In this document: positions 48,247 to 58,334 of the stretch, piece by piece | Layout of the letters: each line of letters opens with the position of its first letter | Position numbering within the stretch: position 1 is the first letter of the stretch | From: Saprospiraceae bacterium | GTDB taxonomy: Bacteria; Bacteroidota; Bacteroidia; Chitinophagales; Saprospiraceae | Reading direction: 5' to 3' | Length of the DNA stretch: 64,000 bases | NCBI GenBank assembly: GCA_016714765.1 | Contig: JADKCF010000043.1 | Coordinates: 62,001 to 126,000 of the forward strand | Made by a program: the position numbers and the translations under genes | Notes under the pieces: model-generated | Databases searched by the model: none | The model's input: only the letters and a program-made list of their open reading frames with translations | What the model was told of the DNA's origin: nothing

Positions 48247-49407
48247 TTAGAGTTCCTCCAAGGCGGCATTCAAATCTTCTTTAAGATAATCAGCTGATTC
48301 AAGACCAATATATAATCTAACGATCGTCCAGTGAATAGGAGAGTCAGGTAATCCTGGTATGTCGTGAAATGCAATACTCGGGATCATCAGTGATTCATAT
48401 CCTCCCCAGGAAACTGCCATTAGAAAACGCTTGATTTTACTTACAAAACGCATGACGGCATCCTTGCTTTCAGTACGGAGCTGAAAAGTCAGAAGTCCGC
48501 CACAACCACGCATTTGCCGGCTTGCCAGCTCGAACTGGTCAAATGAAGGATGTAATGGGAAATATACCTTGACAACTTTCGGATGATGATAAAGATATTC
48601 GGCTAGAACAGCGGCAGTTTCGTCGCTTTGTCTGACCCTTAATGGCAAAGTCCGCAGACCTCTCAATATCATAGCAGCATCATGTGGCGAAATGGTAAGC
48701 CCCAGCGTCATTAATTCAGATTCAAAAATCTTTTTAATCATAGATTTAGAAGCACATACCACTCCGGCTACTACATCACTATGACCGTTAATGTATTTGG
48801 TAGCAGAATGTACAATGATGTCAATGCCAAAATCAGCAGGATTCTGAAATATCGGAGACGCATGGCTGTTGTCTATGACTGTCACGATACCGTGTTCTTT
48901 TGCCAGTCGGCTGCAAGCAGCCAAATCCTGGATTTCGAAAGTAAGTGAATTAGGGCTTTCCAAATACAATAGGGTAGTATTAGCTTGTATTGCTTTGTTT
49001 ATTTCACCGATATCTCTGCCGTCTACAAAAGTAAATGATACTCCAAAACGAGGAAGTAATTTTGATATAAGTTTGTACGTCCAGCTATATGGTTTCTGAA
49101 CGCAGATGATATGATCTCCTGCCTTGACATTAGCTATGACTGAAGCGGATACTGCAGATGCCCCACTGCCTACAACCAGTGCATCTTCGGTATGCTCCAA
49201 GGCCGCTATCTTTTTTCGAAGAATTTCTACAGTAGGATTATTGCCCCTTGTGTAGATATGATTTTCCAGTTCATTGGCAAATGCCTGACGCATTTCATCA
49301 ACAGTATTGAATACAAAATTACTGGATTGTATGACAGGTGGTGCGACTGCATTAAAGTACGAATCCCGATTTTCGCCTTAGTGCGTCAGTATCTCATTGA
49401 TGTCCAT
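48247..49407 (-). CDS. Cys/Met-metabolism PLP enzyme (in-frame stop near the 5' end)
   Basis: A 386-codon enzyme of the cystathionine gamma-synthase/methionine gamma-lyase family. It has the cofactor lysine in HSATKYINGHSD, the active-site tyrosine in ENHIYTRGNNPT and VVGSGASAVSA near the PLP phosphate. Reaction type is not decided by motifs. The frame from ATG 49407 (MDINEILTH) is open except for TAA at 49378-49380, where relatives have leucine (ILTH-L-GENRDSYFNAVAPP). Without crossing it, the only start is 49293, which cuts about 28 conserved residues. Either a sequence error or a genuine nonsense mutation. Confidence 0.82.
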
Positions 49408-49491
49408 CTTTTATATTTTATTGTATTAGATGCTCAAAGTTAATTAATTGGGTAATTTTACAGCTATTTTAAAAATATAATCCATCTTACG

Positions 49492-50301
49492 ATGATAAAG
49501 TCTGTAAGCAGCCCCACAAATCCCCTGATAAAAAATATCGTTCTTTTGTCTGAAAAAGCCAGAGCAAGAAAAGAGTCCGGCACTTTTGTCATTGAAGGAC
49601 AAAGAGAGATTGGTCTGGCATTGAAAGCTGGCTATGTACCTGTTACATTTGTTTTTAATCCCACTATTGTAAGTTACAATCAATTACTGGAGCAATTCGG
49701 AAATATACTATTCGAAACGGAAATAGTAGAAGTCACCAATCTGGTATACAATAAGATAGCATACAGAGAAGGAACTGAAGGGGTCATGACCATTTTTAAA
49801 ATGCAAAACAGAACACTTGATCAATTAAAATGGAAAACAGAAAATCCATTGATTTTAGTAGCTGAGGCACCTGAAAAACCTGGAAATATTGGCGCTCTGC
49901 TCAGAACAGCTGATGCCGCAGGTGTTGAGGCATTTATCATAGCCAATCCGAATACCGATTTATACAATCCCAATATCATCAGATCTAGTGTCGGTGGACT
50001 GTTTTCAAATCAGGTAGCATCAGGAACAACTGAGGAGATCATTTCTTACCTAAAAAAGCGAAAAGTAACCATCTTTTGTGCTACTCTGGATGAAAATTCT
50101 GAATCATGCTACAAGCAAGATTTTACAGGACCAACAGCTATCGTAGTAGGAACCGAATCAATAGGTCTTAGCAAAGAATGGATTGTGGCTGCCGATAAAA
50201 ATATTATTATTCCCATGAATGGACAACTTGACTCTGTCAATGTGTCGGTAAGTGCCGCTATTCTGTTGTTTGAAGCATTCAGACAAAGAATAAAAAACTG
50301 A
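49492..50301 (+). CDS. SPOUT (TrmH/SpoU)-family RNA methyltransferase
   Basis: A 269-residue RNA 2'-O-methyltransferase. The N-terminal part has the substrate-binding fold (residues 1-100, KARARKESGTFVIEGQREI). The SPOUT domain has motif 1 EAPEKPGNIGALLRTADAAG, motif 2 IVVGTESIGLS and motif 3 IPMNGQLDSVNVSVSAAIL, which form the SAM-binding knot. Which rRNA or tRNA position it modifies is not clear. Convergent with the M14 peptidase gene; the stops are one base apart. Confidence 0.9.
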   Translation: MIKSVSSPTNPLIKNIVLLSEKARARKESGTFVIEGQREIGLALKAGYVPVTFVFNPTIVSYNQLLEQFGNILFETEIVEVTNLVYNKIAYREGTEGVMTIFKMQNRTLDQLKWKTENPLILVAEAPEKPGNIGALLRTADAAGVEAFIIANPNTDLYNPNIIRSSVGGLFSNQVASGTTEEIISYLKKRKVTIFCATLDENSESCYKQDFTGPTAIVVGTESIGLSKEWIVAADKNIIIPMNGQLDSVNVSVSAAILLFEAFRQRIKN

Positions 50302-50302
50302 T

Positions 50303-52879
50303 TTATTCATTATAGCCGGATTCCATGGTCTTTTTGTCTATCAATGAGTTATAGAATACTGCATTATTGAATATTTTTTGACCTGCAAGCCAATAACCCC
50401 TGAAAAGCGGGTCATCCTGAAAACAAATGATTTTACCATTACCCGAGCTGTGTACTGTAATGGCCGGAGCTCCTCTAATTATACTTTCAGCTCCTCTTGG
50501 CAGATAACCGGAAATCAAGAAATCCTGAGCATATTTAGATGGACTTGCATATTTATTACCAGGAACATCAAAAAATTTATTTCCTGTTTTGATAACTGCA
50601 ACCCTGGAGTCTTCAAATCCATAAAACAAAGGGTGACTAAGGTCTACCTGGGTATTAAATATGCTACCTGCAATTATTCTTGCTTCTGCTTCGCGCTCTA
50701 CGTTTTCGTACACGCCTGAAACTGGGCCGGAAAAGGCGTCTTTCCTTTGGTTTAGGGTCACTATTTTTTTGTCAATAAGCCAGGAACAGGCTGAACCAAT
50801 CCCAATAATAGTGTTACCTTGCTGACACCATTCCTTTAGTTTGTTGACTTCTGTTTCCCCCCACAAGCTGTAATTACCTTCAGGCAAGATGATAGTGTTG
50901 TATCTTTTTAAAGAAGTGGTTCTAAATCGTTGATTTTCCAGCATGGTCATAGGTACGGCCAGATTTATGTCAGAATGATGCCATATTTCGCCGGATGATT
51001 GGGCACTGATACCTGGACCCACAATGTATGCCACTTCAGGTTTTGTGACAGGCAGAACAAGAGGATGACCTAAAGTATACATGGAAGTTCCATTGCCTGT
51101 TGCCGCGGCATGTATATTTATTTTATAATCTGCGGTAAGTGTAGCCATAGTAGTGGCGATATCGGCAGAGTTTAAAGACTGATTTTGGCATGTGACAACT
51201 GCTGTACCTTTTGGAAAAATCCTTGGTTGACCACTTATAACATAACTTAAATCGGTTTGAGCTATCCTTACCGTGATTCTTTTTGATTGTAAATAGTAAA
51301 TTGCTCTGTGTAAGTTGTACTGTGTAGGGGGTAATAGATAAGCATAAATATTTTCATTCTCTCCAGAAACTGATGTCTCAAATTCAGGAGTATGTAAAAT
51401 TTTTGCTGATGAATTGACATTATAAGATAACAAAGGTTCTACAGTCAGTCCGTAAGCATAGCTTAAAGTCCAGCCGGAGACATCATAAAATGAACTATCC
51501 TGAAAAGTTTTTACAGTCTCAAAAATAGTCTTGGCCAAGATTGGATTTTTTTGATGTAATGGCACGATGTAGCTTTTGCCTTTTGAGAATTTCTTTTGAT
51601 TCATTTGGATGTCCGTCTCACTTTAGTACACTTCTATGTGGTGTTGCAAAAGCAGATCAATAAATTTGTGCATTTTCAGGTCGTCATTATCCGTAAAAAT
51701 ATATGCTTTGACAGACTCACGGTCTATCTTACTCAACACATTTTTCTGAAACTCACTTTTATATTTTAGCAATCCTGATTTGAGAGAAACGGTAGCCTTT
51801 TGTGTAGACAAAGACGTAACTACTTGATTTTTAATGGTAAAAGGGAAACTGAGGGGGCCATTGATACTTTCCTGTAGATGACCTCTAGAACTTGCCTGCT
51901 CAAATAAAATACCTATAGCACCGATGGCATCAGGGTAGGTAGACCCTTTTCCATAGTAGAAGTCATCAAAGTTGTATTTAGTATAGTACAAAGAACCTAT
52001 AGAGTCAAGTGCTTTGGCATGGAACTTACCAATCTCTTCTGTCATTTTAAAGTTTTCAACCGGAGTATTGGGATTATTACCTGTGGGTATTCCCGGCTGG
52101 AAGAAAAATGTACTATTGGTGCCCATTTCATGGTGATCGGTAAGTACATCTGGATGCCACTCATGCATGAGTTTGACCCTACCCCGGCTTTCAGGCTGGG
52201 TGAGCAATAGCCAATCTCTGTTCATATCAAACCAATAATGATTAAACCTGCCCCCTGGCCAAACTTCTGAAAACTCCCTGCTGACTGGGTCTGAAACAAG
52301 ATGTACACTTTTATGGCTATTTACCCAGGTTGAAAAACGTTGGACTCCATCCGGATTGAGACATGGATCCATCAAAATGACCATATTGTCCAATACTTCA
52401 TTGACCTCTTTACTTTGACCTGCTGCAAGATAATAGGCCACCAGTAGGGCAGCGTTATTTCCGGAAGGTTCGTTGCCATGTATGGTATATCCCTGCCAAC
52501 CCACTGCAGGCATTTTATCTTTGGGTGACTCTCCGGAAAATAGAAGATCTTCATGTTGTTTTTTGATTTTTTCTTTATTTTTTAAATGCTCAGGACTGCT
52601 GATGATGGCTAAAAGCAATGGTCTGTTTTCATGTGTTTTACCATATTCCACCAGTTCCACTCTGTCAGAAGCCGCATCTAACACTTTAAAATAACCTGCA
52701 AGCTGATCATGAGTGACATGCCATTGGCCGATTTGAAACCCTAAATACTGCTCAGGGGTTGGGATTTGGGTATTGTATTTTATATCCGGCAAATAATATT
52801 GGAGAGGGAGCTTATCGGATTGAGCGTATAAGGCTAAAATGGATATTTTGAAAATGATAATAAGAAAGAGGTGCTTCAT
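50303..52879 (-). CDS. Exported M14 zinc carboxypeptidase (in-frame stop)
   Basis: An M14-family peptidase of 858 codons. The signal peptide ends at YAQ (residue 20). Zinc ligands are in TIHGNEPSGNNA (His134, Glu137) with the third in a later histidine (region of LTDHHEMG, near 250), and FEQASSRG carries the catalytic glutamate. From about residue 400 the protein continues as a beta-rich domain and a glutamine amidotransferase-like region (ILPEGNYSLWGE, GIGSACSWL). A TAA at 51623-51625 interrupts the frame; 18 bases later the same frame opens again with MNQKKFSKGKSYIVPL. Pieces are 51623-52879 and 50303-51604. The continuity of frame and family homology indicate one gene. Confidence 0.82.
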
Positions 52880-53023
52880 ATGGATATTTATTAGCGGGTC
52901 AAATCATTCAGACGAACAAAAATTTCGGAGGCAATATTAAATAGATATATGAGTTATTCCAAATTTTTGATACCGGCTTGTTAAAACATTGTCAGAATAT
53001 ATTCAAATCAAGGTCAAATTTAG

Positions 53024-53031
53024 TAGCTTTG
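53024..53031 (+). promoter_or_regulatory. -7 promoter element at the start of the oxidoreductase operon
   Basis: TAGCTTTG matches TAnnTTTG, 13 bases before the ATG at 53045. Confidence 0.4.
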
Positions 53032-53044
53032 CCAAATATACAAA

Positions 53045-53347
53045 ATGTTTATGGCCGGTGTGTTGTTTTATTTTATTATAGGAATATTTATTTCACTTCT
53101 ATTCTTGAATATATATTTTAGAGTAAAAGTGTTTAAAGTCTACAAGACTTTGGTACAAAACAGAATAGAGTTTAATTCATCGCATATTTTCAACAGTAAA
53201 AAAATGGAGCAAGAGGTTCTTTCCAAACACCCGGCTTTACGTAAGGATATTTTGGATTTTACTGGTCATATGAAAAAATCTCTTAGTATTGCTTTGGCAC
53301 TGATTGTTTTGATTACCATAATGGGAATTATTTTAAAAAATATTTAA
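53045..53347 (+). CDS. Hypothetical two-helix membrane protein
   Basis: A 100-residue protein with a hydrophobic N-terminal helix (5-27) and another at the C-terminus (77-97), joined by a charged cytoplasmic or periplasmic loop of 50 residues. I do not recognise it. It is 10 bases upstream of the Gfo/Idh gene, so it leads the operon that continues to the sugar transferase. Confidence 0.55.
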   Translation: MFMAGVLFYFIIGIFISLLFLNIYFRVKVFKVYKTLVQNRIEFNSSHIFNSKKMEQEVLSKHPALRKDILDFTGHMKKSLSIALALIVLITIMGIILKNI

Positions 53348-53357
53348 TCAGCATATA

Positions 53358-54315
53358 TTGAAAATAGGATTGGCGGGAGTAGGACATTTAGGCAAAATAC
53401 ATCTAAAATGTCTTATAAATACAAAATTTGACATAGCGGGATTTTATGACCCGGACTCTGACAACTGTAAAATCATAGAAGAAACCTATCATATCAAAGC
53501 GTTTTCAAGCTTAAGTGAAATGATAGAAGCGGTTGATTGTATAGATATAGTAAGTCCTACGACTCATCACTACGAAATTGCCAAGGAAGCCATTTCTAAA
53601 GGAAAACATGTTTTTATTGAAAAGCCACTTACAGAAACCATATCACAAGCCGAAGAACTCGTGATGCTGGCAGCTATCAATAAAGTAAAAGTGCAGGTGG
53701 GCCATGTAGAAAGATACAATCCGGCGATCAGAGCTTTAAAAACATCCCTTTTAAACCTCGTTTTGTAGAAGGGCACAGACTGGCTGTGTTCAATCCCAGA
53801 GGAACCGATGTCTCCGTTGTGCTGGATCTGATGATTCATGATTTGGATATCGTTTTGAGCATGATCAAAGAAGATGTAATAGATGTTAGGGCCAACGGGG
53901 TATGTATAGTGAGTAAAACACCTGATATCTGTAATGCCCGAATTGAGTTTGAGGGAGGAGCTGTTGCTAACCTTACTGCCAGCCGTATCAGTATGAAAAT
54001 ATGCGCAAAATCAGGATATTTCAGGATGATGCTTATATCAGCTTAGACTTACTGGACAAGGAGGCACAGGTGATCAAAATAGAAGATGATATCCCAGGCG
54101 ACAATTTTTCTGGAATGACCATGAATACAAATGAAGGTTTGAAACGTATTATTATAGAATCACCCGACATAATGAAGAATAACGCCATTGAGGACGAATT
54201 GAATGACTTTTATGAGGCTGTAGTAAATGATGCGCCTGTGACGGTAACCATCGAAGATGGATTTAGGGCACTGAAATTAGCGGGTATTATTCAGGATAAA
54301 ATCAAACCAATATGA
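53358..54315 (+). CDS. Gfo/Idh/MocA-family oxidoreductase (frame broken twice)
   Basis: An NAD(P)-dependent oxidoreductase of about 319 residues. The Rossmann fold begins LAGVGHLGKIH; the catalytic EKPLTETISQAEEL motif is present (EKP near residue 92) and VQVGHVERYNPAIRAL follows. TTG is the start. The frame breaks at 53738-53742 (one A lost from A6, restoring LKNIPFKPRFVEGHRL) and at 53996-53999 (one A lost from A5, restoring SMKNMRKIRIFQDD). Pieces are 53358-53768, 53786-54046 and 54001-54315. It overlaps the next gene in ATGA (54312-54315). Likely a sugar-nucleotide or polyol dehydrogenase given the nearby sugar transferase, but the substrate is unknown. Confidence 0.85.
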
Positions 54316-55172
54316 AAAATACATTATTGCTTTGCGCTTTAGTTCTGGTTGTCATTAATTTTGTTTCCTGCTCATTGACAGATAATGAAAAGCCTGTGCC
54401 TTACTTTTTGGATTTAAAAAACCCGGTCGTTAAAGCGCCGGGTAGCTCAAATAACGATACTCATAAGATTACTGAGGTATGGGTTTTTTCTAATGGTCAA
54501 ATCCAGGGAGTATTTCCACTTCCTGCTATTGTACCTTTGTTTTTTGATGGTTCAAATGCCGAGATTACATTGCTGGCCGGTATCAGAAATAACGGTATGA
54601 ATGATACCCCCGTATTTTATCCTTTTTATAAGTCCATAGTAAAGGTCATCCAACCTGTAGCAAATGAAACAATAAGTATTCCACTGAACTTTGAATATGT
54701 TGCTAACGCCAAAATTCCTGTCAATGAAAATTTTGAAACTGTACATTGTTTTAACTTTGTAGTAGATAACAATCCTGATACAAATATGAAGATAAGCAGT
54801 GAGACTGCAAGTCTTGGGGCAAAGTCAGGCTTGGTAAGTTTGTCGAGTTCTTTGAGGACGATGGAAATTGGATGTTCAAGGATTGTGGATAAAGGTGAAA
54901 ATTCCCGGGGTCAAAGTTACATAGAGTTGGATTATAAAGGTGAAGGTGAAATCGCAATAGGCATAGCAAAAACAAGAGGAAATGTTTTTACTGTTGATTA
55001 TGTTTTATTTGTGCCTGGTAAACAAGAATGGAATAAAATATATGTAGACGTTACTGATAAATTATCTGTGGACGATTATAGTGAATATAGATTAGTATTG
55101 GGATTTACCCGAACCGGTTTCAGCCTCGAGTCCAATATTTATGTTGACAATATAAAACATCTTCATTTCTGA
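54312..55172 (+). CDS. Hypothetical lipoprotein in the sugar-transferase operon
   Basis: A 286-residue lipoprotein with lipobox FVSC (Cys20). Its mature part is beta-rich; a run near residue 58 (ITEVWVFSNGQIQGVF) and the second half (GQSYIELDYKGEGEIAIGI) suggest jelly-roll or carbohydrate-binding-like folds, but I cannot name a family. It overlaps the Gfo/Idh gene by four bases and lies 5 bases before the sugar transferase, so translation of all three is linked. Confidence 0.6.
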   Translation: MKNTLLLCALVLVVINFVSCSLTDNEKPVPYFLDLKNPVVKAPGSSNNDTHKITEVWVFSNGQIQGVFPLPAIVPLFFDGSNAEITLLAGIRNNGMNDTPVFYPFYKSIVKVIQPVANETISIPLNFEYVANAKIPVNENFETVHCFNFVVDNNPDTNMKISSETASLGAKSGLVSLSSSLRTMEIGCSRIVDKGENSRGQSYIELDYKGEGEIAIGIAKTRGNVFTVDYVLFVPGKQEWNKIYVDVTDKLSVDDYSEYRLVLGFTRTGFSLESNIYVDNIKHLHF

Positions 55173-55177
55173 CACAA

Positions 55178-56599
55178 ATGAAAGAACAAAGAAAATTAGA
55201 GTTATTGATATATAGAACCGGTGATTTCATCGCTGCGTTTTTGTCATGGCTTTTGTTTTTCATTTACAGAAAAAAAATAGAAAGTCCTGAAATTGACTTT
55301 AGTTCCAGCCTCCAAGACGGAAGACTATGGCAGGGGCTGATTCTGATTCCGCTCATATGGGTGATCATATATTCTATTTTTGATAAGTATAGAGATATTT
55401 ACAGGTATTCCCGACTTGAAACCATCAGAAGTACCTTTTTTACCACGTTCCTAGGTGTGCTTCTTTTATTTTTTACCGTATTAATGGATGATGAAGCTCT
55501 GAAATATACTTCCTATTTGTCCATGTTTTTGAGGTTGTTCATTCTTCATTTTACCATTACTTCTATATTTAGAATGGTTATTCTTACCATAGCCAGCCGT
55601 AGACTAAAAACAGGTAAAGTCAGCTATAATACAATCATCATTGGTGGAGATAAAAATGCAGTAGATTTATATGAGGAAATAGTAAGCAGGCCATACAGTT
55701 TGGGGCATAATTTTAGAGGATTTATTGACAGTAATGGAAAAAGTAAAAACCATCTGGAAAAACATTTACCCAAACTAGGCAAAATCGCTGATTTGCAGGA
55801 CGTAATGATTCAATATAAGATAGAGGAGGTAATCATTGCTGTCGAAACATCTGAACATGGAAAGCTGAAAAGTATACTGGATGAGTTGTTTGATTTTTCT
55901 GATCAAATCCTTATTAAAGTTATTCCTGATACATATGATATCATGTTGGGCACCGTAAAAATGAACCATATTTATGGAGCAGTGCTAATAGAAATAGAAC
56001 AGGAGTTAATGCCAAACTGGCAGAAAGTCATCAAGAGAATAATGGATTATACCATAAGCATTATAGCTATACTCATACTATCGCCAGTCATTATTTTTAG
56101 TATTATCAGAGTCAAGCTTTCTTCCGGCGGCCCCATTTTTTATTTGCAGGAGAGGATAGGTTTGAATGGCAAACCATTTAACATCATCAAGTTCAGATCC
56201 ATGCATGTTGGTGCTGAAATAAACGGACCGCAGCTATCCAGTGATCATGACGACAGAGTGACTGCTTGGGGCAAGGTAATGAGAAAATGGAGGATTGATG
56301 AGATTCCACAATTTTTTAATGTCATCAAAGGTGATATGTCCATAGTGGGGCCCAGACCTGAGAGGAAGTATTATATAGACCTGATTTCTAAAGAAGCTCC
56401 CCACTACAAACACCTTCTAAAAGTCAGGCCAGGGATAACTTCATGGGGTCAGGTGAAGTTTTGCTTTACTTCTACGGTAGAATACATGCTGCGAAGACTA
56501 AACTTTGGTATTTTATACATGGAAAACGTTTCCTTATAATTGGATATCAGAATTCTTTTTTATACAATTCTGGTTCTCATCCAGGGTAAAGGGAAATAG
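55178..56599 (+). CDS. Polyprenyl-phosphate sugar phosphotransferase (in-frame stop near the 3' end)
   Basis: An initiating glycosyltransferase of the WcaJ/CpsE type, which puts the first sugar-1-phosphate on undecaprenyl phosphate. Four N-terminal helices (residues 10-135) lead to a CoA-binding-like region with TIIIGGDKNAVDLYEEI, then the catalytic bacterial sugar transferase domain with SGGPIFYLQERIG, IIKFRSM, WGKVMRKWRIDEIPQF and IVGPRPE. Translation stops at TAA 56537-56539 after ENVSL, but the same frame continues LDIRILFYTILVLIQGKGK and ends at TAG 56599, matching the C-terminal helix of the family. The TAA probably replaces a leucine codon. Confidence 0.86.
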
Positions 56600-56730
56600 G
56601 TCTAAAGTTTTAACATTAATTTATGGCAATCGGGGTTACTTAGTGCCGCTGCTATTCGTCTAAAAAATGTTTTAGATGCTTTTTACTAACAACCAATTTT
56701 ATTATAATTAACAAAAAACAGCTTATTATC

Positions 56731-57438
56731 ATGAAATCCAAATCCATCTTTTTGCTTGCTTTAGTATTTTTCTTCTCATCCTGTAGTACCCTTAGCAAAT
56801 TGAATATCAAACCATCGGCTCTTGAAACAGTGATGGCATTGCAGCAGATATTAAACAGCAGTACTTTTAAAGCGATAAAAAAACTTCACAAATTGAATAG
56901 CGATGATCCTTCCAAAGCACTTCCAGCTGAAATTCAGCCGGTGTTGGCAGGTCTTAAAAATCTGGGATATGGTGCCGAAATAGAAAAAATCACAAAACAA
57001 GTCGGTGATGTTTCCGGTATTGTTTTATTGGAAAGTGAAGACATAATCAAACAATCCATCAAAGAAGTGGACTTCGGAGATGCAGTATCTATTGTGACAG
57101 GTGGAAAAGATGCAGCAACGCAGGTGCTTAAAAACAATATGAAAGTTGTAGTCAGGAAAAAATACGCTGAAAAATTAAGCGGAGAGCTCAATAAAACAGA
57201 AGTCAATAAATACTGGCCTATTGCTGCTAATGCATATAACTTGTTTTCAAAAAACAAAGTGGATGCCTCTATGAGCAATTTCCTGGCCGACAGAGCAGTA
57301 GACGGCGTATTTCTGGCAATAGGTCATGAGGAACAAGAAATAAGAAAAGACTACAAAAGCCTGGGAAATGCAGTAGTTAACAAAGTTTTTGATTACTATT
57401 CAAAAAACCAGAAAACAGGCACCAAAGTAGGATTTTAA
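56731..57438 (+). CDS. DUF4197 lipoprotein
   Basis: A 235-residue protein with lipobox FSSC (Cys18). The rest is mostly helical and fits DUF4197, including the GGKDAATQVLKN segment and the late FLADRAVDGVFLAIGHEEQEIR motif. Homologues are periplasmic lipoproteins of unknown function in Proteobacteria and Bacteroidota. It stands alone after a 131-base gap and is followed by a strong terminator. Confidence 0.85.
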   Translation: MKSKSIFLLALVFFFSSCSTLSKLNIKPSALETVMALQQILNSSTFKAIKKLHKLNSDDPSKALPAEIQPVLAGLKNLGYGAEIEKITKQVGDVSGIVLLESEDIIKQSIKEVDFGDAVSIVTGGKDAATQVLKNNMKVVVRKKYAEKLSGELNKTEVNKYWPIAANAYNLFSKNKVDASMSNFLADRAVDGVFLAIGHEEQEIRKDYKSLGNAVVNKVFDYYSKNQKTGTKVGF

Positions 57439-57460
57439 AATTCCAAAGTGTCAGGAAATA

Positions 57461-57494
57461 AAAAAAAGAGCTGAAATATTTCAGCTCTTTTTTT
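57461..57494 (+). terminator. Strong bidirectional terminator
   Basis: A near-perfect palindrome, AAAAAAAGAGCTGAAA around TAT, paired to TTCAGCTCTTTTTTT. It ends the DUF4197 transcript on the plus strand and the barrel-protein transcript on the minus strand. Confidence 0.85.
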
Positions 57495-57516
57495 ATACTA
57501 AATCGGAATAGTTAAA

Positions 57517-58230
57517 TTAAAACATTATGAACTTAGAACGAGCGCCGCACTGAGCTTTTCCGAAGTATCCTATACCCCAGTTTAGTTCAAAAACCACACC
57601 CGCAAACGCGACATTGGATGGCTTATAACCACCTGCGTAAACAGGCTGGCTTCTAAGAGGTGCCTGAGCAGTTTTACCTTCTGCCGAAACAAAATCAGTA
57701 AATGCATATTCAAACCTTAGACCAAGTATGCCACTGAACCTTCCGTCATTACCCATGATGTTTGCACCAAATCCCATCACACCTGCTATGTTATTTTTGT
57801 TATAACTTGTAGTTCTGTCTACTACTGAGCCTTCGATATTATCTTCGACTTTATTGATTAAAGATATTTTTGGACCAATTTCAAAATAACCTAAATTTTT
57901 TGAATTTCTGAAAAGTGCATAGATATCCAAAGCAGACCAATTGACTGTAGGAACTGTAGTAGACCCTGTTTTTTCAAATTCTTGTTTGGCGGTGCTCTTC
58001 ATAATATCAATAGCCAAACCACTATATCCAAAATTAATACCCAATTTACCTCCATAAGAATATCCTGTGGAAATATTATAATCAAAAGCGTCAGAATCAG
58101 CTATTGCCTTATTGTACAAACCTGCAGCACCATACTGTGCTTTCAGGCCCACATCAAACCACACAATTTGCTTCTGCCCGAACAACTGTAAACCGGAAAA
58201 AAGTATGGCTAAAAATAAAATTTGTTTCAT
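57517..58230 (-). CDS. Hypothetical outer-membrane beta-barrel protein
   Basis: A protein of 237 residues from MKQILFL, with a signal peptide to LFGQ. The mature part has strands with the YxGGKLGINFGYSG and GILGLRFEYAF patterns of small porin-like barrels, but no family I can name. I chose the ATG at 58230 rather than the upstream one at 58281 because a TAACTTTG element lies at 58270-58277, inside the longer reading frame. Confidence 0.65.
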   Translation of the reverse strand: MKQILFLAILFSGLQLFGQKQIVWFDVGLKAQYGAAGLYNKAIADSDAFDYNISTGYSYGGKLGINFGYSGLAIDIMKSTAKQEFEKTGSTTVPTVNWSALDIYALFRNSKNLGYFEIGPKISLINKVEDNIEGSVVDRTTSYNKNNIAGVMGFGANIMGNDGRFSGILGLRFEYAFTDFVSAEGKTAQAPLRSQPVYAGGYKPSNVAFAGVVFELNWGIGYFGKAQCGARSKFIMF

Positions 58231-58269
58231 TTGTAAATATTTATGTGTAATTAAAAAATGTTGACAAGG

Positions 58270-58277
58270 CAAAGTTA
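58270..58277 (-). promoter_or_regulatory. -7 promoter element for the barrel protein
   Basis: Minus strand reads TAACTTTG, 40 bases before the start at 58230. Confidence 0.4.
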
Positions 58278-58334
58278 TCATTTTTTTGAATATGTCAAAT
58301 CTGTAACGAGACGAAATAAGTTTAAATCATATAT

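Noticed and set aside
36503..56539. Reassignment of TAA or TAG to a sense codon
   Set aside because: Most genes in the window end at TAA or TAG just where their families end, so the code is standard; only four sites are anomalous and base errors or strain variants are simpler.
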